In this document: positions 1 through 7,985 of the stretch, in pieces
How positions within the stretch are numbered: the stretch's first letter is position 1
Layout of the letters: every line of letters begins with the position of its first letter
NCBI GenBank assembly: GCA_036274645.1
Contig: DASUFH010000045.1
Location: forward strand, 1-27,491
Source: DASUFH01 sp036274645
GTDB taxonomy: Bacteria; Acidobacteriota; Terriglobia; 20CM-2-55-15
Length of the DNA: 27,491 nucleotides
Direction of reading: 5' to 3'
Position numbers and translations under genes: made by a program
Notes under the pieces: model-generated
The model's input: the letters and a program-made list of their open reading frames with translations, nothing else
The model's database searches: none
Told to the model about the DNA's origin: nothing

Positions 1-805
1 ATCAGCCAGATTGCCGCGCTGCCGTCGGTGTGGCGCCAGACGAGATCGGTTTTGCCGTCGCCGTTGAAGTCGCCAACGTCGCGCACGCTCCAGCCTGTAT
101 CCGGGCCGATCAATCCGGCGGCGCTGATCGGGCTGCCGCCATCCATCAGCCAGATTGCCGCGCTGCCGTCGGCGTGGCGCCAGAGAAGATCGCTTTTGCC
201 GTCGCCATTGAAGTCGCCAACGTGGCGCACGCTCCAGTCCGTGCCTGGGCCGGTCAATCCGGCGGCGCTGATCGGGCTGCCGCCATCCATCAGCCAGATT
301 GTGGCGCTGCCGTCGGCGTGGCGCCAGAGGAGATCGGCTTTACCGTCACCGTTGAAGTCGCCAACGTGACGCACGCTCCAGTCCGTGCCCGGCCCAATCA
401 GTCCGGAGGCGCCCATGGCGTCCACCCCGTTCATCAGCCATAAGGCGGAACTGCCATCAATGTGTTGCCACACGATGTCGGTTCTTCCGTCGCCGTTGAA
501 GTCGCCAACATCCCTCACAACCCAGCCGCTGGTGGGATCGACCAGCGCTGATGTGGCGCCAATCACGGTTAGTCCGTCCATCAGCGTCAGGATTGTGCTT
601 CCGTCGGTGTGCTGCCAGAGGATGTCGCTTTTGCCGTCGCCGTTGAAGTCGGCGATCTTTCTTGTATTCCAGCCTGTGAACCCGCCCATCAGTGGACCGC
701 TGCCACTGGGAATGGATCCATCCATCAGCCAAAGCGCGACGCTACCGTCGGAACGCTGCCACAGGATGTCGCTTCTGCCATCTCCATCAAAGTCTCCGCG
801 CGCCA
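1..805 (-). repeat. Tandem ~144-bp coding repeats (FG-GAP units)
   Basis: Six head-to-tail units lie inside the secreted propeller gene. Equivalent points ('atcagc' on the plus strand) occur at 1, 145, 289, 433, 580 and 724, spacings of 144, 144, 144, 147 and 144 nt. The units nearest the left edge are about 90% identical in DNA, and identity falls toward 724. Each encodes a 48- or 49-residue calcium-binding FG-GAP unit. The array probably continues left of the window. Confidence 0.85.
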
Positions 806-2864
806 GCGTGGAGGGCTCGAAGGCCGTCGGAAGTCCCATCGTGATTTTCCGGATTCGGTGGTCTTCCGATTCCGCAATGAACAGATTGCCGAGCGCATCC
901 ACCGCCACTCCCTCCGGCCCGATCGAGGCGGATTGAGCCGGGACTCCGTCTTCAATGAGTCCGACGTTGCCGCCTGCTACCGTGCTGATCGTTCCGTCGA
1001 AAACTTTTCGGATGCGACCGTTTGCGGCGATGTAGAGGATCCCGGAACTGTCTACGGCAACACCGGACGGTGTAGTGAGTTCGGCGAGTGTCGCCGGTCC
1101 GCCATCTCCGCTGAATCCTGGCGTGCCCGTGCCGGCAAAGGTAGAGATGATCCCTTCGGGTGAGACCTTCCGAATGCGATGATTGCCCACGTCCGCAATG
1201 TACACATTGCCCGATCGGTCCACAGCCACGGCCGAAGGCCATTGAAGCTGGGCGGCAGCGCCAGGGCCCTCGTCTCCGCCGAATCCTGAGTCACCCGTGC
1301 CGGCAACCGTGCTGATGATTCCGGAGGTGGTGACTTTCCGTATACGGTGGTTGTAGGTATCCGCAATATACAGATTTCCGGAGGCATCGACCGCCACACC
1401 GTTCGGATGAAAGAGTTGCGCCGAAGTGGCCGCTTGGCCATCCCCGTTGAAACCGATCTCGCCCGTTCCGGCGACGGTCGTGATCACACCATCGGGCGAC
1501 ACTTTCCGGATGCGGTCGTTGATTTCCACAATGTACAGGTTGCCGACGCCATCCACGGCGACGCCAAGCGGGTTAGCCAGCCTTGCCGAGATCGCGGCGC
1601 CCCCGTCGCCGCTGAACCCGTGGTCGCCCGTTCCGGCGACGGTGCTGATAACCCCGCCCGGCGAGACTTTTCGAACGCGGTTGTTATTGCTGTCGGCGAA
1701 GTAGAGGTTGCCCGCGCCGTCGGTCGCCGGGCCGGCTGGATAGTCGAGCTTGGCGGCCGTGGCGGGGCCTCCATCCCCTTGAAAGCCAGAGATGCCGCTT
1801 CCTGCCACGGTGGTGATGATTCCCCCGGATACCTTCCGGACACGGTTGTTGTTGCTGTCAGCGATATAAAGATCACCCGAACTATCCGCAGCCAGGCCCC
1901 AGGCAAATGAGATTCTCGCCGCAGTGGCGGGCCCGCCATCACCGGAAAACCCAAAACTGTAAGGAGGGGACCCGGCAAACGTACTGACGGTTCCGCCGGG
2001 TGATACTTTCCGGATGCAGTAGAAACTAGAGTCAAGGATGTACAGGTTCCCCGAGCCATCCACAGCCACATCGTAAGGATCGCGGAGTTCCACAAGAATG
2101 TTTCCGGTACCACTGCTTCCGGCAACGGTGCTGATCATTCCGTCTGGCGTGACTTTCCGCACTCGGTCGTTGAACGTATCCGCGATGTATATGTTCCCGG
2201 ATCCATCCACCGCCAAACCGAACACACTCTCAAATGCAGCTTCAACGGCCGGGCCATTGTCTCCACTGGAGCCGTGAGCTCCCGACCCGGCGACCGTGCT
2301 GATCACTCCTTCGGACGTGATCTTTCGGACCCGGAGGCCATCGGCAACGAAAAGGTTAGAGGAGGTGTCGATAGCCAGATCGCCCGGCCCACTGAATTGA
2401 GCGGAGGCAGCGGGGCCGCCATCCCCTGCGAATCCGGCGACGCCGGTACCCGCGATGGTAGTAATGACTCCTGAGGGAGAGACCTTGCGAATTCGGTGGT
2501 TGCCGGAATCCGCTATAAAGATGTTGCCGGAGGCGTCCGCAACTATGCCGACCGGATAGCTGAGCTGGGCAAGAACGGCGGGACCGCCATCACCGCTATA
2601 CCCTCTCGATGTCCCCGCGACCCGGGTCATGACTCCGCCCGAAGTAACGTGGTACACCCTGGATTGGCTCACGACATAGAATCCACCGGCGCCATCCGTT
2701 GCAACGGCTCCCGGAAGATAGAGAGCGGCGGATGTGGCCGGCGAGCCATCGACAGGCGCGGACGGGCCGGCATACGTGGAGATGATGCCCGTTTGCGCAT
2801 TGGCCGCCGCGCACAGCGCCAGACTCCCGAATAAAACAACCATCGCTGGAAGTGAATTTCTCAC
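1..2864 (-). CDS. Secreted NHL-repeat / FG-GAP (VCBS) repeat protein, C-terminus beyond window
   Basis: One uninterrupted minus-strand frame runs from a GTG at 2864 to the left edge: 954 codons with no stop, so the gene is 3'-truncated by the window. The start has GGAGG about 10 nt upstream. It opens a signal peptide (MRNSLPAMVVLFGSLALC...) with a likely cleavage after Ala-Asn-Ala, about residue 24. Residues 25-685 hold about 12 NHL repeats of the type 'GNLYIADSNNNRVRKVSP' followed by 'STVAGTG..GFSGDGG', enough for two six-bladed propellers. From about 687 on come at least six FG-GAP/VCBS units ('GDFNGDGKSDLLWRH.DGS') with the calcium-loop pattern DxNxDG. Role unknown: these folds usually bind ligands, carbohydrates or proteins outside the cell. 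It follows the quinohemoprotein gene by 297 nt and may be transcribed separately. The family call is firm; the function is not. Confidence 0.9.
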   Translation of the reverse strand, partial: MRNSLPAMVVLFGSLALCAAANAQTGIISTYAGPSAPVDGSPATSAALYLPGAVATDGAGGFYVVSQSRVYHVTSGGVMTRVAGTSRGYSGDGGPAVLAQLSYPVGIVADASGNIFIADSGNHRIRKVSPSGVITTIAGTGVAGFAGDGGPAASAQFSGPGDLAIDTSSNLFVADGLRVRKITSEGVISTVAGSGAHGSSGDNGPAVEAAFESVFGLAVDGSGNIYIADTFNDRVRKVTPDGMISTVAGSSGTGNILVELRDPYDVAVDGSGNLYILDSSFYCIRKVSPGGTVSTFAGSPPYSFGFSGDGGPATAARISFAWGLAADSSGDLYIADSNNNRVRKVSGGIITTVAGSGISGFQGDGGPATAAKLDYPAGPATDGAGNLYFADSNNNRVRKVSPGGVISTVAGTGDHGFSGDGGAAISARLANPLGVAVDGVGNLYIVEINDRIRKVSPDGVITTVAGTGEIGFNGDGQAATSAQLFHPNGVAVDASGNLYIADTYNHRIRKVTTSGIISTVAGTGDSGFGGDEGPGAAAQLQWPSAVAVDRSGNVYIADVGNHRIRKVSPEGIISTFAGTGTPGFSGDGGPATLAELTTPSGVAVDSSGILYIAANGRIRKVFDGTISTVAGGNVGLIEDGVPAQSASIGPEGVAVDALGNLFIAESEDHRIRKITMGLPTAFEPSTLARGDFDGDGRSDILWQRSDGSVALWLMDGSIPSGSGPLMGGFTGWNTRKIADFNGDGKSDILWQHTDGSTILTLMDGLTVIGATSALVDPTSGWVVRDVGDFNGDGRTDIVWQHIDGSSALWLMNGVDAMGASGLIGPGTDWSVRHVGDFNGDGKADLLWRHADGSATIWLMDGGSPISAAGLTGPGTDWSVRHVGDFNGDGKSDLLWRHADGSAAIWLMDGGSPISAAGLIGPDTGWSVRDVGDFNGDGKTDLVWRHTDGSAAIWL

Positions 2865-3161
2865 GGGGATTCGCCCTCCGCACTTGTCGCCAGGGAAGCC
2901 CTGGTGGTTTTGGGAGCCGCGGAACTCTGGCTCCTCATGGCGAAATACAGTCGCGCCTCGTCTGGTCCTGGACGCGCACAGTTTTCTTGAAAACGGCCTC
3001 AGAAGACTGCCGGAATATTAACATGCGTCGCCAGCGCGGGCCCTAGCTCTTCGGGGGCTATTTTTAGAACCTCGCCACGATTCTTCCGGTCCCCCGTCGA
3101 GCCTCGATAACCGCCGACATCCTCCGCCGACCCGTTTGCCGCGCAGGCGCGACGCTGCGGT
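2865..3161. other. Intergenic region between quinohemoprotein and NHL protein genes
   Basis: 297 nt without a convincing gene. It must carry the leader of the NHL protein gene, whose Shine-Dalgarno (GGAGG) lies at about 2875-2879. A weak 5-bp hairpin near 3045-3060 has no T-tract on the minus strand, so no terminator is called. No clear -35/-10 pair was seen. Confidence 0.5.
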
Positions 3162-4982
3162 CTACTCGACGGCAAACGCCAGGAGCACATTTCCCGGACG
3201 TCCGATCAGGCTGACATATCCGGAGTTGACGTAGACCATTCCTCCCGAAACAACGGCGCCGGGGCCATCCATCGCGCCCCCTTTGGCCTTCACGCCGTTG
3301 ACCGTTTCGAAATCCCGGTTCGTGTTGAAGGACCAGACAGTCGTTCCGTCGGCGGCCGCGTGCGCCCGGAGCCCGCCGTCCATGGAGACGGAAAAGACGA
3401 TGCCGGGAATTGCCGTGACGGCTGCGCCCTGCGCCGCGCTGCACCCGCGCTCGTTTCCGCACAGCCGGGCCTCGGCGTTCTTCGACCAGACGGCCGCGCC
3501 GGTTTCCAGATTCACGGCGCGCAATCCTCCCGCCGCGCTGGCGGGACCGTTGACGCTGAAGTAAACCAGGTCGCCGTCCGTGGCCGCGCCCCACTGTCCA
3601 CCGAGGCCGGCGCCATCGCTGGTTTTGTACTGCCACACCAGCGCGCCCTGTCTGGCCGGATCGATCGCATAGGCCATGCCGGACTTCTGCTGGACGATGA
3701 GCAGGTCGGCGCCGTTACTGCGTCTGACGAGCGCCGGCGACATGGAGAAATCGTGATCGGCGCCGACCGTGGCCGGGCAATTGGGATTTCCATCGCCCGT
3801 CCTGCAGCCGCCGACCCACACATCGATCGTTGGCTGGAAGGTCCACAGAATTCGTCCACTGTCCAGGTCGAACGCCACCACAGCGTCGCTGTTCTTCGAG
3901 TTGGGTTCAGCATAAGCGTTGCCGGTGGCCGCGTAAATTGCGCGACGTCCGGGATCCACCGTCGGCGCGGACCAGATGCCGGCGCCGGCGGGTCCCCAGA
4001 GTTGCGCTCCTTCTTTACTCTTCCCGCGCGGCTTCGGTTCATCCACCGTGTAGGTTTTCCAGATGACGGCGCCGGTACTGGCATCGAGCGCGCTCAGGCT
4101 GCCGCGGAAGGTGCAGCACGCATACGCCGGAGATCCCCCCTGTCCCTCCTCGCCCACACCGGCGACCGGCACATACACGCGGCCGTCGTAGTAAGTCAGC
4201 GAGCCGGTCGATTTGGCATAGACGTGGTCGTCAACGCGCCGCGACCAGATCTCCTGTCCGGTTTCGGTGTCGACCGCGTAGGCGTTGGCGGCGCCGTCTG
4301 CGAGATACACCGCGAAAGCGCTGGTCCCGTTCGCGCGCCTGTAGGGACCGACGGATGGCGCCGTGCGGATACCCGCTTTCGTATGGAAGATCCAGTAGAC
4401 GCAGCCAGTCCGGGCGTTGAGCGCGAAGAGATCGCCGCTTTCGCTGCCGACGAACATGCGGCCGCCCACGATCGCGGGCTGCGAACGCGCCGAACTGACC
4501 CCCTGAAACCCGAACGCCCATTTGAGCTTCAGCCGCGGGATCGCCGATGCGGGGAGCGCGCTCTTCTCTGCGCTCTGAAAGCGGTTGTTCGCCGCCGTCG
4601 ATCCCCAGCCGTTCCAGCCCCCGGCGATGTCTTCGGCCGTGATGGCCGGGGCCTTCGCGCTGCACAGCCCCGCCGTAGGCGCAGGAGCCGCCGTCCCCAC
4701 CGGCCGGCCCGCCAAAAAACCCGCCACAGCCTTGCGCTCCGCATCGGTGAGGGCCGCGCCCTGCCGGAACATCTGTCCGCTCGTCAGCGTCACCACGATG
4801 CTTTCCGGCGCCAGAGTCGCCAGGATCGCGCGGTTCGGCGCGCGCGAGTCCGGTCCGGGATCGGCGTGGCACGATGCGCAACTGGCCTGGTAAACCGCAG
4901 CGCCATCGGGCGCCTGCGCGACGGCGGCCGCCACGCAGGCGCCGGAAAAAATCAGCACAATGAAGGCAAGAGTGTTTCTCAT
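3162..4982 (-). CDS. Exported quinohemoprotein: cytochrome c domain + PQQ-type beta-propeller (polyvinyl-alcohol-dehydrogenase-like)
   Basis: 606 aa. A signal peptide (about 1-23) is followed by a small cytochrome c domain with C35-A-S-C38-H39; Met71 (SGQMFRQG) is a plausible sixth heme ligand. From about residue 130 to the end there are at least seven PQQ-propeller strands of the form 'ALDxxTGxxxW' (for example GDLFALNARTG, LSALDASTGAVIW, VVAFDLDSGRILW). Vicinal cysteines C289-C290 match the Cys-Cys ring seen near PQQ in quinoprotein alcohol dehydrogenases. The best match from memory is the polyvinyl alcohol dehydrogenase group, periplasmic quinohemoproteins that oxidise alcohols and pass electrons to cytochrome c. 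The real substrate cannot be read from sequence. It starts 17 nt after the stop of the small cytochrome c gene; the ribosome site is weak, so coupling is likely. Confidence 0.9.
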   Translation of the reverse strand: MRNTLAFIVLIFSGACVAAAVAQAPDGAAVYQASCASCHADPGPDSRAPNRAILATLAPESIVVTLTSGQMFRQGAALTDAERKAVAGFLAGRPVGTAAPAPTAGLCSAKAPAITAEDIAGGWNGWGSTAANNRFQSAEKSALPASAIPRLKLKWAFGFQGVSSARSQPAIVGGRMFVGSESGDLFALNARTGCVYWIFHTKAGIRTAPSVGPYRRANGTSAFAVYLADGAANAYAVDTETGQEIWSRRVDDHVYAKSTGSLTYYDGRVYVPVAGVGEEGQGGSPAYACCTFRGSLSALDASTGAVIWKTYTVDEPKPRGKSKEGAQLWGPAGAGIWSAPTVDPGRRAIYAATGNAYAEPNSKNSDAVVAFDLDSGRILWTFQPTIDVWVGGCRTGDGNPNCPATVGADHDFSMSPALVRRSNGADLLIVQQKSGMAYAIDPARQGALVWQYKTSDGAGLGGQWGAATDGDLVYFSVNGPASAAGGLRAVNLETGAAVWSKNAEARLCGNERGCSAAQGAAVTAIPGIVFSVSMDGGLRAHAAADGTTVWSFNTNRDFETVNGVKAKGGAMDGPGAVVSGGMVYVNSGYVSLIGRPGNVLLAFAVE

Positions 4983-4999
4983 TTATATCCGCGAACGAT

Positions 5000-5335
5000 C
5001 TATTGCCCGCCGAGAAGGGGAATGCTCGTTACCGGCGGTGGGGGAGGAATCGATTTCACGTACGTCCAGATCTCGGTCAGATCCGCATCGGAAATCACTT
5101 TGGAACTGTAGACCGGCATCCCTCCGGGAGCGGGCTTGCGCACATACGCGATGAACGCGGGCGCCGTCAGCGACTTCTGCGCCAGACGCGCGCCGGCATT
5201 GCTGCCCTGTCCTTCGAGGCCGTGGCACTGATAACAGCCGTTCTTAACGTAGAGCTTCTTGCCGTTGTCGGCGTTGCCCTGCGCATACAGAGCGGCCAGC
5301 GGCGCCAGCGTCAACACGATCCACAAGGTCTTCAC
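5000..5335 (-). CDS. Small periplasmic monoheme cytochrome c
   Basis: 111 aa from a GTG start at 5335. A strong Shine-Dalgarno (AAGGAGG) lies 4 nt upstream and overlaps the stop codon of the ThDP-enzyme gene, so the two are almost certainly cotranscribed and coupled. A signal peptide (residues 1-18, ending Leu-Tyr-Ala) precedes a class I cytochrome c: C34-Y-Q-C37-H38 for heme attachment and Met73 (GGMPVY) as the likely axial ligand. The last helix reads 'ISDADLTEIWTYVKSIP', usual for this family. It ends in a proline-rich tail. It probably carries electrons between its operon partners and the respiratory chain; this is inferred from position. Confidence 0.92.
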   Translation of the reverse strand: MKTLWIVLTLAPLAALYAQGNADNGKKLYVKNGCYQCHGLEGQGSNAGARLAQKSLTAPAFIAYVRKPAPGGMPVYSSKVISDADLTEIWTYVKSIPPPPPVTSIPLLGGQ

Positions 5336-5344
5336 ATTACCTCC

Positions 5345-7291
5345 TTACCGCGGCTGGGTGACGACGTCGACAAGCGCGGGCTCTCCACGCTTGACCACAG
5401 CGATCGCCCGTTTGAGCGCCGGCGCGAGATCGGCGGATTTCATAATGGGCCCTTCGCCATACATGCCGTAGGCCTTGGCCATGGTCGCGTAATCGATATT
5501 GGGATCCGTGATGGCCGTGCCGATACCGGCTCGATCCACACCGCGGTTGGCGCGATTGGCCATCAGCTGGATCTGCATGACCTCCTGGTGGTACGCGCGG
5601 TTGTTGTGCATCACCGTCAGCAGCGGTATGCGATGGTGCGCGGCGGTCCAGAGCACGCTGGGCGCGTAGTTCATGTCGCCATCACAGTTGATGTTCACGC
5701 TGAGCCGGCCGTATTTGCGGTTGGCCAGGGCGGCGCCGACCGCTGCCGGCGCCTGGTACCCGATGCCGGCGCCGCCTTGCTGGCCGATGTAATGGTAAGG
5801 TTTCTCAAAGTCCCACAGGCGGGTCGGCCAGTCGCTCATGTAGTTGCGGATATTCGAGACGAGAGACCAGTCTTCGTTTTTCACCTGCTCCCAGATTTCG
5901 GCGGACAGGCGCGCGGTGGAAATCGGGGACGCGTTCCAGGCATGGGTCGCCTCCTGACGCGACACTTCGCGGGCTCGACGGTGGGCCTCAGCCTGCTTTG
6001 CGCCCCGTTCCTGGAACACCCGCCGCCGATCGCCGGTGATTAATTTCTTCACTGCTTCGATCAGCGCCGGCAATGTCGCTTCGGCGTCGGCCGCCATCGC
6101 GATGTCCACCTCTTCATACCGTCCGAAATCCTGGTAGTTGCTCTTGTGGCTCAGTGGCAAGACCGAAATGCTTGCGACCTTCGTTCCTGGCTTGATGACC
6201 GGTTTGGATTCCATACCGAGACGGTTGAGCGGAGTTTGCTGATTCAGGACGCTCCAGAAATCCTGGATCTCGAGCCCCAGAATCATGTCCGCGCCGGCCA
6301 TGTTGAACGACGCCGCATACAGCGGATGTTTCGATGGAAAGTTCATGCGGGCCCGCTGATCGACAACGGGCGCCTGAAGGGCTTCCGCCAGTTCAACCAG
6401 CAGTTTGACGCCGTTCGCCGTACGCGCCGCCCGGCCGGCAACAAGGACCGGATTCTCGGCGGCGACCAGCATGCGCGCGCATTCGGCGACGCTGCCGGAG
6501 TCGCCCTGCGGAGGAGACGCCAGCGACAGCTTCGGGACGCGAAGGTTTTTCTCCGCGATCGGTTCCTCCTGCAGCTTGCCGTCCGCGATCAGCACGACGG
6601 GCTCCGCCGGGGGCGTCATCGCGATCCGGTAGCCATGGACGGCGCTCTCGGCAAAGTGCTCCAGCGTGACGGGCATGTCATCCCATTTGGTGAAATCCCG
6701 CACCATCGCGGCCGCGTCCTGTACGCTGTGTACCCACTCCACGTTCCCGCGACGGTACGCCATGTCCAGGATGTTGCCGAGAACAATGAATACCGGGACG
6801 CGATCACAGTAGGCGTTGTAAATGGCCATGGACGCGTGCTGCAACCCCACGGTGCCGTGCGCCATCACCATCAGCGGCTTGCCTTCGATCTTGAAATAGC
6901 CGTGCGCCATGGCGACGGAGGATTCCTCGTGGCAACACGTGATCAATTCCGGCATGCGATTGCCGCCGTAATTGATGATCGATTCGTGCAGCGCGCGAAA
7001 GCTCGAGCCCGGATTCGCGCAACAGTACTCGAACCCGAGCGCTTTGATCACGTCCACCATGAAGTCCGATCCAGGCCGTTCATTGATCATCAGATCGGCC
7101 GGCGCCGGCGCTCCCAGTCCGGTCTCTGCGGCCACCGCCGCCTCGGAAGGACGGCTCGCCCGGACGCTTTGCGCCGCCGGGACCGCCTGCGCCTGAACGA
7201 CGGCTGGCGGGACCAGCGCCGCCGCGCCCGTGGCGGTGGCCGCCTTCAGGAATCCGCGCCGGCCCAGAACAGTTTTCTTGTCTTTAGCCAT
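5345..7291 (-). CDS. Tat-exported thiamine-diphosphate-dependent enzyme (acetolactate synthase/benzoylformate decarboxylase superfamily)
   Basis: 648 aa from the ATG at 7291, chosen because GGAGG lies 5 nt upstream and because the protein then opens with a Tat signal (G10-R11-R12-G-F-L-K, then an Ala-rich stretch ending near AQA, about residue 36). An in-frame upstream start at 7360 would bury that signal and overlap the MaoC gene. Residues 70-235 are the pyrimidine-binding domain, with catalytic Glu122 in 'CCHEESSVAMAHGY'. Residues about 270-430 form the central domain. Residues about 480-640 bind diphosphate and metal: D537-G-D, then N563-N564. ThDP is inserted in the cytoplasm, which fits export of a folded enzyme by Tat. 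The substrate is unknown; a 2-oxo acid or acyloin is typical of the family. Cotranscribed with a cytochrome c. Confidence 0.9.
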   Translation of the reverse strand: MAKDKKTVLGRRGFLKAATATGAAALVPPAVVQAQAVPAAQSVRASRPSEAAVAAETGLGAPAPADLMINERPGSDFMVDVIKALGFEYCCANPGSSFRALHESIINYGGNRMPELITCCHEESSVAMAHGYFKIEGKPLMVMAHGTVGLQHASMAIYNAYCDRVPVFIVLGNILDMAYRRGNVEWVHSVQDAAAMVRDFTKWDDMPVTLEHFAESAVHGYRIAMTPPAEPVVLIADGKLQEEPIAEKNLRVPKLSLASPPQGDSGSVAECARMLVAAENPVLVAGRAARTANGVKLLVELAEALQAPVVDQRARMNFPSKHPLYAASFNMAGADMILGLEIQDFWSVLNQQTPLNRLGMESKPVIKPGTKVASISVLPLSHKSNYQDFGRYEEVDIAMAADAEATLPALIEAVKKLITGDRRRVFQERGAKQAEAHRRAREVSRQEATHAWNASPISTARLSAEIWEQVKNEDWSLVSNIRNYMSDWPTRLWDFEKPYHYIGQQGGAGIGYQAPAAVGAALANRKYGRLSVNINCDGDMNYAPSVLWTAAHHRIPLLTVMHNNRAYHQEVMQIQLMANRANRGVDRAGIGTAITDPNIDYATMAKAYGMYGEGPIMKSADLAPALKRAIAVVKRGEPALVDVVTQPR

Positions 7292-7329
7292 TTCGGCCTC
7301 CAGGATGGCCGACAGTATACTCGCGCAGG

Positions 7330-7770
7330 CTACTTCCGGATGATTGGCATGGTGTAGCACACCGCGTCGCCTTCGAGCACAACGGTGCCATCGTCACGGG
7401 TGACACTGGTTTTGAGCCTGGTGATCGGCTTGTCGCTGCGCGCTTCGATCACTTCGGCGCGTCCGGTAATGGTGTCTCCCGGCCGTACCGGCGCCTTGAA
7501 GCTCCAGTTCACCTGGAGGAAAACCGTTCCAGGGCCGGGAAGGTCTTCGGCCACAAGGGCGTTGAGGATGGCGCTGGTGACGCCTCCCTGCACGACGATT
7601 TCTCCGAACCGAGTCGCCCGGGCGATCTCTTCGTCGTAGTGCAGCGGGTTCCGGTCGCCACTGATCTCGGTGAATCGCTGAATGTCGTTCGCTTCAACCT
7701 TGCGTGAGCGCTCCGCAGTCTGACCCACCCGCGGCATCCCGTATGGCCATACACTATCGTGGTTACTCAT
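7330..7770 (-). CDS. MaoC-like hot-dog-fold (R)-enoyl-CoA hydratase-type protein
   Basis: 146 aa, the length usual for single-domain MaoC/PhaJ proteins. The hydratase motif is present: Asp39 and His44 in 'ISGDRNPLHYDEEIA', followed by the conserved 'FGEIVVQGGVTSA' loop. No signal peptide, so it is cytoplasmic. The start is supported by GGGAGG 8 nt upstream. It is the first gene of the minus-strand set, 38 nt before the exported ThDP enzyme, so they probably share a transcript although they act in different compartments. The family usually adds water to trans-2-enoyl-CoA with R stereochemistry; the true substrate is not visible. Confidence 0.88.
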   Translation of the reverse strand: MSNHDSVWPYGMPRVGQTAERSRKVEANDIQRFTEISGDRNPLHYDEEIARATRFGEIVVQGGVTSAILNALVAEDLPGPGTVFLQVNWSFKAPVRPGDTITGRAEVIEARSDKPITRLKTSVTRDDGTVVLEGDAVCYTMPIIRK

Positions 7771-7985
7771 CCGTTCGCCTCCCGACGCGCGCCGAACGCG
7801 TCTCGCGCTGGAATAGCGATCCAGTCTACAGCCATCTCAGCCGGCAGCAGAACTCCGGGAGCGGAAGTCCATGATCCCTGCTGAAAGTATTGAGCAGCAC
7901 TCCGGGAGCGGATGGCCATGCTCAACCGGGTTCATTCATTTCTGCGGCGGGCAGACGTTCCGTCTGGCTGTACCATAGGGAGGCT
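7771..7985. promoter_or_regulatory. Divergent promoter region with a 14-bp direct repeat (possible operator)
   Basis: 215 nt between the minus-strand MaoC set and the plus-strand FAD oxidoreductase; both must be driven from here. The 14-mer ACTCCGGGAGCGGA occurs at 7852-7865 and again at 7899-7912, 47 nt apart, with similar flanks (GCAG before, CCATG after). Each copy contains the interrupted palindrome CTCC-G-GGAG. Paired palindromic repeats between divergent genes are typical of repressor sites, but no regulator gene is nearby and no clear -35/-10 was found. Confidence 0.4.

Noticed and set aside
1..805. Regular repeats as a CRISPR or non-coding satellite
   Set aside because: The unit is 144 nt, a multiple of 3, and encodes intact FG-GAP units in frame; no short repeat/spacer structure.
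28..2834. Several plus- and minus-strand frames in the left 2.8 kb
   Set aside because: All are shadows of the single minus-strand NHL/FG-GAP frame, which has no stop inside the window.
3040..3065. Terminator after the quinohemoprotein gene
   Set aside because: Only a 5-bp stem; the T-run lies on the plus strand, where no gene precedes it.
3360..5111. 583-codon plus-strand open frame over the quinohemoprotein gene
   Set aside because: Antisense to a gene with clear motifs, signal peptide and heme site; composition is Arg/Gly/Ala-rich as in shadows of high-GC genes.
6146..7357. 403-codon plus-strand open frame over the ThDP enzyme
   Set aside because: Antisense of a gene with full cofactor motifs.
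7771..7985. Thiamine riboswitch upstream of the ThDP-enzyme set
   Set aside because: No THI-box-like conserved blocks seen in this region on the minus strand, and the enzyme uses rather than makes thiamine.
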